Shown one piece after another: positions 1 to 10,944 of a DNA stretch of 64,000 nt. Position numbers and translations under genes: made by a program. Positions within the stretch are counted from its first letter, which is position 1. Each line of letters opens with the position of its first letter. The notes below the pieces were generated by a model. The model was given only the letters and a program-made list of their open reading frames with translations, searched no databases and was not told the DNA's origin. Source of the DNA: Ceratobasidium sp. AG-K (Eukaryota > Basidiomycota > Agaricomycetes > Cantharellales > Ceratobasidiaceae); the NCBI GenBank assembly GCA_037039685.1, contig JAWNGF010000001.1:6448001-6512000 (forward strand). The letters run 5' to 3'.

Positions 1-114
1 CCCGAGCGGTGGGCCTGGACACGCGATGAGCTTTGTTCGCGGCGAGAACCCTATCCTGTGCTTCCTGCTCGCCTCGGGCTACCCAAGACCCCAATTGGCT
101 GCCCCATCCCCGAG

Positions 115-3100
115 ATGACACTCGCCGTCAGAATAACGAACATCGACTGGTCTCTTGTGCGCTCCGGGCCACTCGATAATACACGCTTCAGTCGCTGCCC
201 TGTGATTCGCGTCTTTGGCGCCTCTTCGACCGGTCACAAGACTTGCATTCACATCCATCAAGTCTACCCTTATTTTTATATCCCATACAATGGCCCCATG
301 ACGCCAGAAGACGGTATGTACCTCATTGCCCGAGATCGCTGCGCTTGCGCTATTCAATCTAATTTTACTCATTCAATCCCAGTTGGGCGCTACATACGAT
401 CTCTTACGCAGGCACTCAACCGCGCACTTGCTATTAGCCTGAAGCGAAGCCCGCTCGAAGCTCGATATGTTCGTGCAGTCATCCTCGTCAAGGGCGTCCC
501 TCTATATGGCTTCCATTGCAGTTATTCAGCCTTTCTTAAGGTGATCATGGCCGACCCAGGGCTGGTACAACGCGCTGCGACCGTATTGCGTTCAGGGGCA
601 GTCATGAGACAAAAAATTCAGACCTTTGAAACACACATCGGATATTTGTTGCAATTTATGTGCGACTTTGGGCTCGCAGGTTGTCAGTGGTTGGAATTCG
701 CTCGTTACTACTTACGCAATGAAACCGGCAATGGTGGGTCCTTCGGTTGTTACCCGGCGTAGCCCTAACTGTGCCTTACAGAATCATTACCCGGACAGTA
801 TACCAAATCCCCGCACACCAGAGTGTCTCGGACATCGGTTGAGATTGACATTATATCCCACCAAATACTAAACCGGAACAAACTCTCCCAACGACATCTC
901 CACCACAAGCTTACAATCCCGGCCCCCGCTCCGTCCTCCGAGCCTCTAGTCCAGAGCGTGCGGGAGCTATGGGATTCCGAGCGTGCACGGAGGACTGCGA
1001 TCGGCTTGAACCCCACCCCCGAACTCCCGACCGAGGGCAACGCGAGTCAGCGAGGTTTGGGCGGCGGATGGGAGCAGGAACCCTTGTTCTGGGAACAGTT
1101 TCGGAGTCGTATGAATCCCGAAGCATCCCGACTCAATGAACCTCAGGACTGGGAAAAATGGGTCATGACAGCGTTTGAGAGCGTTGAAGCGCTCTGGGAA
1201 GAGGGTTGGAAGAGTTGGGCACCTCAAATCTCTGGGTTAGTGAACGAAGAGACAACGACGAAGCCTGCCACCCAGGTTGCGAGGGAACTCAATCCATTTG
1301 GCTCAACGCAGATTGAACAGGATGAGCAGGAGGACCCCCGAACCCCGAAGAACAAGCAGGATTCTAAACTTGATGAAGTTGATGAAGAGATTGCCTCTGG
1401 ACAGGCGCTTCAAAACCTCGTGATTGCCGCCGAGCAAGACGACTGGCACGAGACTGACGAGCAATGGGACGACCTCGTATATGACGATATGATGGCGACG
1501 CAAGATACGACGAGTAGGGATATTAGCGTCCCGGCAACCCCAGCGTGGGTTCTTTCCTTGAATCGGTCTGGCGTACATGTAGGGGACTGATATGGCCGAT
1601 TGGGCGCTTGATGATTTAGGAAAGCCCGAACGCGAATCACAGTATCGCCCTCGAACCGGAGTGACCCGTTTAGCTCACCTGAGAGCGTAAGGAGTCGGAG
1701 GTACGTAATTATGTGTGGTGTGATGAAATCTCCTGACCGAGTGTGAAGCCGATCGCACATGTCTCCGAGCGTTACTCCTACCAAGAAACCAAACGCCAAG
1801 TATGTTTATTCTCGTATCTCCCGATCCACATCATCGATTGTGTGTCTCACAGGGACTCGCTTCCTCAACTCGAAGTGTCCGAAGACTTGAACAAGACGCC
1901 TATCCGGATGCCCTCCCTAACTAGCATGGGATCCTCTGAGGCCGCAATTCCCCACCCCACACCCGCAACCACTCTCGCCCGAAAGCGGGCGGACTCAAAA
2001 ACGCCTTTACTTGAACAAGACAACCCCTTTTTGGACGCGTCCGTCCGGGTGGAGACTCCCACTAAAACCTCGACCGCATATATTGATGAATTCGATTCTT
2101 CACCAGTGGTTAAACGCGCCAAGTTGTCACACTTGTCAGAATCGGCGCGTAAAACTACTCGATGGGCTGATCTCGAGGAACAGGTTGGGTCGTCTCCCGT
2201 GAAACTTCCTGCGACTGCTCAGTCTCATAACGCGACGTATGAATACCAATTGGAACCACCCAAGGCCAAAGATCTTGTTGAATCGCTGGCTGCGTATGGC
2301 CTTCCATCTAAAATCCACCGTGCACCTTACTACTCTGACGAAAGGGACGTCCCGGAGCGGCCTATGCGCTACGCAGGGAGGGTGTTCCATATCAAAGGGG
2401 GTACAGGTGTTGGTTCCTTAGATGAATGGGAGCCAACCCATCGTGAAGATCCAGAAGTCGTAGGTGCTGTACCGACTGGGGATTTTGATGGCATCAATGG
2501 CTGGGAGTATGCTGGCGTTCCTCCAAGCGTGCGTGTGGTGAAGCAGTGGTTGGATAGCGCACCGAGTCAGGATGGCCCAAGTAAAGCTCCCGATCGGAGG
2601 TCCCAGGTACGATATATGCGCCTTGAACAGGGTTGTATGGTTGATTTTTTCCGTGCTTAGATCGAAGGTCCAACTCAGAATACGCACGGCTTCAAAATTA
2701 CCCAGAAGAAAGCTGAAAAGGCCGGTGCAAGGGAAAAGCAAACAATATCAGCTTTGGCAATTGAAATATTTGGTAAGTTCCTCCAAATAGCCATGGTTTG
2801 AATAGCTTATGAACCAACGATCTAGCATGCGCACGGGGTGACTTGTTGCCGAATCCGTCGGAGGATGAGGTATCCTGTTTGTTTTATTGTTTCTCCGAAT
2901 CAGGTGGCGACGCTGAGGATCGAGCCGACTACCAAAGTGGGTGCATCGTAGTGTGTTCGAATGAACCTCTTGCCGATCCTCGGTGGATTCCTGGATATAA
3001 GCTCGAAATTGTTCCGACCGAGCTAGACCTGTTGAATACGCTCATCGACTTGGTTCGAGATTGGGATCCGGACATCTTGGCAGGATGGCAAGTCCAAACA

Positions 3101-6080
3101 GCATCATGGGGGTACGTGGACGCGCGTTGCCAGAGTATAGGTATGTACCCTTGGTAACGCCTATGCTTTGTCGAGCTAAGTTGAATAGGCTTGGCCCTGT
3201 CGGAAGAAATCGCGCGTGTGTCTTCAAACCACGGCCGAAAACAAGGGTCTGAGCGATGGGACGAAACGCATGGATCAAGCTTCCAGGTTGTGGGTCGGCA
3301 TGTGTTGAATGTGTGGCGAATCATGCGATCCGAGCAGACGTTGGACCAGTACACTTATGAAAATGTTGCGTTTCATTTGATGCATAAGAGGTGTGTTTGC
3401 CGACCAGAGGAGGTCGAGTGGAGTTGACAGTTGGTTTAGAGTGCCGAAATATAGCTTCAAAACTCTCACCGAGTGGTTCAAGTCGGGCGTCCCATCCCGT
3501 GTGGTTCGAGTGCTCAAATATTGGGCTGACCGGGCCGCAACAATCCTTGACCTACTCGATCAGACGGAACTTATCCTGAGGACTGCGTACGTAAAACGCG
3601 TTAGTGATACAGGGTCCGACTTATCGACTGTGTAGCGAGTCAGCCAGGATCATTGGTGTAGATTTCATGTCGGTTCTCACTCGTGGTTCTCAGTTCAAGG
3701 TTGAATCGATCATGTTTAAGATTGCCAAGCAGGAGAACTACATATTGATATCTCCATCAAAGGAACAGGTGAGTTTGCTGCAACCATTTCAGTGCATAGT
3801 ATTCAACACCCACCCAGGTTGGCTCGCAAAATGCATGCGAATGTCTTCCACTCGTCATGGAGCCCGAGTCTGGGTACTACACCCCGTTGGTGGTACTGGA
3901 TTTCCAGTCCCTCTACCCTTCGATTATGATAGCATACAACTATTGCTATTCCACTTTTCTCGGAAGGTGTGCTCTCTTTCAGGGCAGGAATAAGTTTGGC
4001 GTTACGGAGCTTGATATGCCTCCTGGGTTGTTGGAGACAATAGGCGAGGAGAATATTCATAGTATGTATATATGCGAGTTCAGTCTGAATGGTAACTAAC
4101 GAGCCATTATATTCAAGTTGCTGCTAACGGCATGGCGTACGCAAAACGTAACGTACGCGAGGGGCTTTTGGGCCGTATGTTGAGCGAGTTGCTCGACACG
4201 CGGATAATGGTTAAGCAGGTGAGGGCCAAATAACCTTGTGCTGTTTTGGCTAAGACTTTTGTGTGTCCAGGCAATGAAAAGCGCAAAAGGGGACAAGGTT
4301 CGTCGGCTGCATCATGGTACGGATGTGTTTACTTCAACACGCTCCATAGGGCTTGCTTAAAATATTGAATGCTCGACAGCTCAGCTTGAAGGTATGATCT
4401 ACTTGAAACACCACGCTGAAAATTACTTACGTATCAATAACACCTAAGTTCATATGCAACGTTACCTATGGTTATACGAGCGCCAATTTTAGTGGTCGGA
4501 TGCCAGCCGCCGAGATTGCTGACAGCATCGTACAAAGTGGGCGAGAAACATTAGAAAAGGTACTCGTCGTCACCTCGTTGTTTGGACGAGATTCAAGAAA
4601 TTCTCACTAGGCTATCGCGATCATTGAACAAACTCCTAAATGGAGGGCTCGGGTGGTCTATGGAGATACAGACTCGCTTTTCGTCCACCTTCCGGGAAGA
4701 ACCAAAGAAGAAGCTTTCAGGCTGGGAAACGAAATAGCGAGTAAGTATTACATCCTTTCTCCTACCGATATTTTCTCAATAGCCTCAGATGTGGTGACGG
4801 CAAGTAATCCTCCACCTATCAAACTTAAATTCGAAAAGGTAAGCATATATACTACTCCGAACTGCTTCTCCGCGTTAAGCAATATAAAGGTCTATTACCC
4901 ATGCGTGCTGATGGCAAAGAAGCGATACGTTGGGTTTAAATACGAGAACCCAGATGATAAAGAGCCGGAATTTGACGCCAAAGGAATTGAGACGGTGCGA
5001 AGGGATGGGATAGCGGCTGGTCAAAAAATGGTAGAAAGGTGTTTAAAGTAAGTGGGTAGCCTCACGAGCCAACATTTAACTCACAAGCTGCCTAGGATCT
5101 TATTCCGTAGCCAGGACTTTAGTGCAGTGAAGAAGTACTGCGTTGAATCGTGGACGAAAATCCTCAAGGGCCAAGTTTCAATTCAAGATTTTATATTTGC
5201 GAAAGAAGTACGGCTTGGTACATACAGGTATTATTTATTTCAAACGAGAAAATACCTTAGAACTTACATTAAATCATTCCAGTGATAGAGTTGCTCCGCC
5301 GCCTGGCGCCGCGGTGGCGGCAAGGAAACTTGCGTTGGACCCCATGGCTGAGCCTCAATACGGAGATCGTGTGCCGTATGTAATCGTACGGGGAGATCCC
5401 GGATCTAGGCTAGTGGACAGAGCGGTCCCACCTGAGGAGCTACTTGGAGATCAGTATGTAACCTACGCTTTAAACGGTGATTTATGCGTTGAAGCTCCAT
5501 ACAGGCACAAAAGCATTGATGAGGATTATTATATCACCCACACGTTAATACCTCCTTTAGAACGAATATTTAACCTGGTGGGAACGAATGTTCGACAGTG
5601 GTACGAAGACATGCCAAAACCAACGCGATCAGGAATAAAACCGACTGCGGATGTTGCGTTAAGGAATGAAGTTGAACTAAATGATAGGCACAACATCGAT
5701 GAACACTTCAAAAGGCTGGAGTGTGTGGTCTGTAAACAACCTAGTGACACTGGTAAGTCACTTCCAAGTCAGAAAAAAAAAACCATGATATCTCAGCACG
5801 GTGCTTCTGCCTGAATTGATTAGGTATCTGTGAGGGATGCCTCAGTGATCCAATGTTCTCAGGAAAGACGCTCTTGGAGAAGGTTCGCCGGGCGGAGCGA
5901 AGAGTAAAAGGTGCACATATGGTCTGTGTCACTTGTACCTCGTCGCCGGTTTCTGAGAGCATCGCCTGCGAGTCATTGGACTGCCCATGGATGTACAGCC
6001 GGGTCAAAGCCTCTCACAAATTGGACAGTGTCAAACGTATATGGGAGCTCGTAACTCTCTTCCCCAACCTCAAGATCTAG
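115..6080 (+). CDS. REV3: DNA polymerase zeta catalytic subunit, spliced gene
   Basis: B-family translesion DNA polymerase; with REV7 it extends from mismatched or damaged primer ends in the nucleus. The ATG at 115 begins [12 protein letters not shown], the usual REV3 N-terminus with the [13 protein letters not shown] motif; the first intron follows at 314-382. The conserved [18 protein letters not shown] segment lies near 2,500 and the exonuclease-like domain ([11 protein letters not shown]) near 3,070; this exonuclease is inactive in the family. Polymerase motif A is [16 protein letters not shown] (about 3,900-3,950), motif [17 protein letters not shown] (about 4,455-4,505) and motif [10 protein letters not shown] (about 4,660). 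The C-terminus carries two four-cysteine clusters (CVVCKQ..CEGC and CVTC..CESLDC) that bind zinc or an Fe-S cluster and the accessory subunits. Many short introns interrupt it; I found no break that splicing cannot explain. Its part downstream of about 4,806 is repeated in inverted, damaged form at 30,818-32,103. Confidence 0.93.
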
Positions 6081-6301
6081 TCAAGGCAAAGCTCCCATCC
6101 CGCCGATTGTGACTCTAGTTAGCTATATATCACTCGGTTATTCTTATATGATCGCATGTTATATAGAGTATTATTGCCCCTATCCGAAGCTTAACAAAAT
6201 GTATCAATGCGATGGTCGATGTGTCCCTATGAATTTATAAATGGACACCACGTGATCCCGTGACCTCTCAACTGGCGCTCCCCGCGCATTACTCGCCTAT
6301 T

Positions 6302-7984
6302 ATGACCAGCATTATGGAAGAACTCAAGGCGGCAAGTCTTCAACTACAAGTCGCGCTGAAGCGTTATACTAGCGCGTGTGCTGCCGTCCAAGGGTGCTAT
6401 ATCCGGGGCAACATCATCAGCAAGGTTTTACAAGATCACTCGGCCTGTATCAGCGACGAAATACAACAAGCAAGCTCTTACCAGACAGAGATCCAACAAG
6501 CAAAAGCCGCTTTAAGCCTATCCAGAAACTGTGCTTCTACCGCCACACCCATCAACACTCTTCCATCCGAGCTCTTGGGTCGTATTTTTCAATCACTTCT
6601 CAACGAACGATCTTGTAACCTTTGCAAGCACAAAGGGCTACGAAGCACGCGTCAACAAACTCTTGACCGGTTGTTGCAAGTCTGTACTCGCTGGCGCCAG
6701 TTTGTGATCACCACACCCAATTTTTGGTCTCATATTGACCTTGTTCCGTGCTGCGGATTCAGCAAGAGGTTTTTCTCCCGTGCAGAAACTTGTATCATTC
6801 GCGCGCGCCAGTCTTTGCTTGACCTTCATATAATCAATATCAACCATGACCCTCGTCGGCGGGTTCAGATCGACTACTCCCCTTTGACGCAGTTCCTCGC
6901 ACCCATCACCGCGCGTATCAGGTCGCTGACATTGAGTGCACAGCCTGAAAGCCACGATTCTGCAGACTTTTATCGATGTATTCTCCAGGGATGTTTTTCC
7001 GGCACCTCGCCAGGAACACTTGCTCAAATAACCATCGAGAATTTGGCTTGGCAATCTCCTAATTTTATCAGTGATTCTGGGACTGGAACTACGCACATGG
7101 ACCACCGGGGTGGCCTATTGCTAGGCCTATCCCGGGCCCATTATGAGAGTATTTGGCTTCCTATCAAGATTTTACGGCTTTCTGGGCTATTTCCTTGCTG
7201 GAGGAGCGTTGCATATCAAGGGCTTGTAGAACTTCATCTTACATGCGGGTGGATTGAAATACCGATACCTGAAACGGAGCTCGTCAATATCTTGAAAGCT
7301 AGTCCAGCATTGCAAGTCTTCTACTTTGGTCTCAAACTCACTGATCTACTTCCAGAAGATGGTCCAATTTTACCGGTTCGACTCCAGAGTCTCGTAACGC
7401 TCCATTGGCTCCCCAAGCCACCAGCGCAGCCTGGTGCACTGGGAAACTTCTTGCGTTGGCTCGCTCCAGGTTCAAATCCACTCCAGCTATCCATCCGAGA
7501 CGAACCGCAATCTCACCTAACCGCGGGTAATAACAGTATCGATAACTTCTTTACACGCTCGAGGATTACGAAATTCCACTCGGATGGTTGGCGTGTATCC
7601 GGTTCATCCATAACCGCGCTGCTTGAGCGATTACCGTCACTCCAAATACTGGTGATACATAAAGGCTTATCCCATCTACCCGAAGAGCCTGACGAGGATC
7701 GTACAATTGCGATATCTACACCCTTTCGCCTAGCTAGTCTACATCTAGTGAAGAGCTTCCTTAGTCTGGATGCGCTGAAAGAAATTGCAAAGAGACGTTT
7801 AGTCCAGACGCTCGTTCTGTGGTATTGCGATATCAGTCATCAAAATCCACAAGAGCATTGCGGTGCGGAGGAGGCCAAGAGGCAAGTGCAATCTGTTTGC
7901 CCCGACATCCAGATTAGAGCCTATCGTAAAGGAGATCCAATCATGAGTTGGGATCTGGATGCGGTCCGCATGGATTCTTCATAA
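6302..7984 (+). CDS. F-box protein with N-terminal coiled coil
   Basis: Intron-free 560-codon gene. The in-frame open region reaches up to 6,260, but the first ATG is at 6,302 (MTSIMEELKAAS). Residues about 1-70 form a helical, coiled-coil-like segment. The F-box follows (INTLPSELLGRIFQSLL, then VCTRWRQFVITTPNFWSHID), the Skp1-binding module of SCF ubiquitin ligases. The remainder is leucine-rich and resembles the irregular substrate-binding parts of the large F-box families of Agaricomycetes; the substrate cannot be told. A damaged inverted copy is at 28,877-30,579, where a one-base deletion sits right after the start codon. Confidence 0.88.
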   Translation: MTSIMEELKAASLQLQVALKRYTSACAAVQGCYIRGNIISKVLQDHSACISDEIQQASSYQTEIQQAKAALSLSRNCASTATPINTLPSELLGRIFQSLLNERSCNLCKHKGLRSTRQQTLDRLLQVCTRWRQFVITTPNFWSHIDLVPCCGFSKRFFSRAETCIIRARQSLLDLHIININHDPRRRVQIDYSPLTQFLAPITARIRSLTLSAQPESHDSADFYRCILQGCFSGTSPGTLAQITIENLAWQSPNFISDSGTGTTHMDHRGGLLLGLSRAHYESIWLPIKILRLSGLFPCWRSVAYQGLVELHLTCGWIEIPIPETELVNILKASPALQVFYFGLKLTDLLPEDGPILPVRLQSLVTLHWLPKPPAQPGALGNFLRWLAPGSNPLQLSIRDEPQSHLTAGNNSIDNFFTRSRITKFHSDGWRVSGSSITALLERLPSLQILVIHKGLSHLPEEPDEDRTIAISTPFRLASLHLVKSFLSLDALKEIAKRRLVQTLVLWYCDISHQNPQEHCGAEEAKRQVQSVCPDIQIRAYRKGDPIMSWDLDAVRMDSS

Positions 7985-8238
7985 ATACCTTGATTCCATG
8001 TAATTATATGATGACTCATGAAATAGGCATTATAGATAACCCATTGGCCTTACCATCGCATATAATTTTGTCACTCGTCTCGCTTTTGTGCTTCGTTTCA
8101 ACTGTTGGCGAGCAATTTGAAAAGAAGCCTCTTGGTTTGACTTAGCATCACGTGATGGCGATAGGGGCGTTTCAATTCGTTCCAGGTCTCGCCGCGCACG
8201 ACCACTTATCCCACTCAACTCGAAAGTGCCTCAACGCC

Positions 8239-9269
8239 ATGTCTTCATTCTTCGGGCTGCAAGTTTCTCTCACAAAATTTTCATCCAGCGTTTAATTCAC
8301 ACTTGTTTCACTTAGTGCCAAAACCCGCACCTTTAAACCACGAAAAGACGTTCCCGAAGGCACGAAGCAATACCAGCTACGGAAGTATGCCGAAGCAACG
8401 CTAGTATGTACTATAGTGCTTTGTTCTCCAGGTGTATTTCTGACGCATAACTTGGAACTAGGGTTCTGGTAACCTCCGACTGGCGGTTGTATTGCCAGAC
8501 GGAGAAGATTTGAACGAGTGGCTAGCGGTTCATAGTAAGCTATAAAGAATATTTGGACGCATAGTCGACTAACTCAAACCTAGCCGTTGATTTCTTTAAT
8601 CATCTGAACATGCTTTACGGGACTGTGACTGAATTTTGTACACCCCAACAGGCAAGATTACCCCTAAAATGGCTCTGGCTTTAGGACTGACACCTCAACA
8701 AAGTGTCCTATTATGTCTGCTGGACCCAGATACGAGTATCTGTGGGAAGATGGAGTAACATACAAACGCCCGACCAAGCTCAGCGCGCCCGATTATGTCG
8801 ACGCGCTCATGAATTGGGTTCAAGGTTTGCTTGATGATGAAAAGGTTTTCCCGAACAAGATAGGTACATAATAGGTATATAGTAGGAAAATAACAGCCAT
8901 AACGTGGATTATCTAGGCGTCCCATTTCCTCGAAACTTCCAAGCCACTGTCAAGACCATTGTGAGGCGGCTGTTCCGAGTCTATGCCCATCTGTATAGCC
9001 ATCACTTCGAGCAAATATCTGCACTGGGTATCGAAGGTTTGTGACCTCCTTGCAAACGTTTGAGAAGAACGCTTACGACCCAACCAGCACACCTAAACAC
9101 GAGCTACCGCCACTTTTTCTTGTTCATCAACGAGGTTAGATCGAGTATATGTATCTAATGCTGGTGTCTGACAACTTCTCTTGGATAGTTTGATCTCGTG
9201 GATAAAAAGGAGCTTGTTCCGTTGGACGAGCTAAACGAGGCCATTCTGGCAGAAGACAAGGGCCGATAA
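8239..9269 (+). CDS. MOB1: MOB1-type kinase activator
   Basis: Small adaptor that binds and activates NDR/LATS (Dbf2) kinases in mitotic exit, septation and morphogenesis. The ATG at 8,239 (MSSFFGLQ) is followed by seven short exons. Spliced pieces match MOB1 in order: RTFKPRKDVPEGTKQYQL, LRLAVVLPDGEDLNEWLAVH, VDFFNHLNMLYGTVTEFC, YEYLWEDGVTYKRPTKLSAP, VPFPRNFQATVKTIVRRL, FRVYAHLYSHHFEQI and SYRHFFLFINEF. It ends EDKGR with TAA at 9,267-9,269. The zinc-binding Cys and His residues of the family (TEFC..., HxxxxH) are present. The exon/intron boundaries are inferred by family knowledge. A broken inverted copy is at 27,565-28,627. Confidence 0.92.
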
Positions 9270-9400
9270 GCAGAGGAGGGGCTTGTGTCTGCGGTATGAC
9301 GGCAACTAGGGTTTACATTGTACTTGTTATTTGACGGCCATTATTGCCACTACTTGTAATCAAGGTGCATTTTAGGACAACGCTTTACAACGCATCAAAC

Positions 9401-10644
9401 TTATTTGCCTGCTTTGCGACTGCCAGCGGTCAACGCCTACGAAAATGCAACGCGTTCAGACCGGAGTAACATGTAAATGGATTATCCGTCCACTTACTGA
9501 TTTAGTCAGCTCGTAGAATCTCCTTTGCCCGGCAAACAGTATGGCAGCGGTTAACACGCTCTGCGCCAGCTTGCTCCCAATTCCTCGATACAACCCAGCC
9601 AATCCCTCGCGTTGCATGATCTTTGTCAGTCCATCCCAAGCCGATTTATACTCCCGACTATGTGCATGCCCCGACTGCATACGTGACTTTATAACGATGT
9701 ATGGATAAGTAAGCGTCGTTGCAACTAATCACTGGTTAGGCTAGGTTGAACGCGCTGGGCGAATAGGCAGCCTACCAAGTTTTGACAAGGCACCTAGCAA
9801 GAAGTAATCAAGCCCGGTGAGACCAGCCACACCCTTGGAGCGAACTCCACGGAGCTTTGCCGTACGTCGAGTCACTAAAGCGTTCTTGAGTTGCTCGAAT
9901 ACTGTATACTGTAGGATGGGGTTGACCACAAGCACCAAGGCAGGGCCGATTCCTCGCCAAAAGGCAGCAGGCCCATCAGTACGAAGAATGTAACGTATAG
10001 TGGCTAAGAATCCTAGTTTCTTCTTCGGTCCCTGCGGTTCTGGCGCCTGGGAAGGAGTGGACGTCGACGGCAGAGTGCGTACGGCTTGGGTCGTCTGAAT
10101 CACCCAGAGTGGGTTGGATGTAACAGTCGTAGCCGAGCCAGCGAGCAGCCCAGCAAGCATAGACTCTAACGTTGAGAGTGCGTTGCCCTTTCGTGGAGAA
10201 GATTTCAACAATGCAGCTCTTGACTTCTCATAGAAGAAGTAATAGACTCTGTTGAGTAGATATGAGCAACTCGCAACAAGCAGAGTCATATTTCATACCC
10301 ATTCGTTACGGCGATCCCAAGTAGCGAGGAGTTTAATCCACTATACAAGCCACGAAGTCCTTCAGATTGAATGACGTCCATTACGGCTTGATAGGTAGAC
10401 TTTCAATTGGTTTATGAGTGTCGCGATAGGCCGAACTATCGCATTGGACACGCACCTTGTCCTCCTTTTTGATTTCAACTGCAGCTCGAGTTGACAGGAA
10501 GATGAGTGGGCTACGAGGTTTTAAGTACGATTAATTCAAGCTTGTCAGTCTATGGGTTATGTATACTCACTAAGTGAGTGTCATCGCTACAACACCACCT
10601 GCAGCACCAGCTGCGGCATGGATGAGTTGATCGTTATTGGACAT
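9401..10644 (-). CDS. ANT1: Peroxisomal adenine nucleotide carrier (mitochondrial carrier family)
   Basis: Solute carrier family 25 type protein of the PMP34/PMP47/Ant1 group, which brings ATP into peroxisomes for activation of fatty acids. The start at 10,644 gives MSNNDQLIHAAAGAAGG and the first carrier repeat (YPLIFLSTRAAVE). The second repeat has NPLWVIQTTQAVR and GPAAFWRGIGPALVLVVNP, a signature close to PMP47; the third has TYPYIVIKSRMQSG and REGLAGLYRGIGSKLAQSVL. The last exon appears to be spliced after ELTKS to end at 9,401. It is divergent from SIN1, with a 300-bp shared upstream region. Transport specificity is inferred from the subfamily signature. A damaged inverted copy lies at 26,175-27,433. 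Confidence 0.85.
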
Positions 10645-10944
10645 GTTCAATAGTGAGTTTCTTGAGCGAAGCAGTAATTAAAGTCCAAATGAGAAGGGCG
10701 TTGAACAGTGAGGTGTGTATGGTGGTCGTGAGCAGCTGGATGTTAACCGGTAAATGGCTGAAAACGTTGCCGAAGCGCACTGGGGAAATACCGAGGCGCA
10801 CGTGAATAATTAGCAGTACCGCCCAAGTCCGCTGCTTCTAGATAAGATTAGATCTATTCCAATCCCGATCAGGAAACGACCCAACTGAAAAGCAACGACG
10901 ACTTGATTGATTTGTACTTTTAGGCAGCAAGTTTGCGTTGCTCG
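10645..10944. promoter_or_regulatory. Shared divergent upstream region of carrier and SIN1
   Basis: 300 bp between two divergent start codons, so it must hold both promoters. I see no clear TATA box or recognisable binding site. Confidence 0.4.

Noticed and set aside
4300..4348. A frameshift with an in-frame stop in REV3 before motif B
   Set aside because: A 49-base intron (GTTCGT to CATAG) removes the stop and joins the exons to the expected [10 protein letters not shown] sequence.
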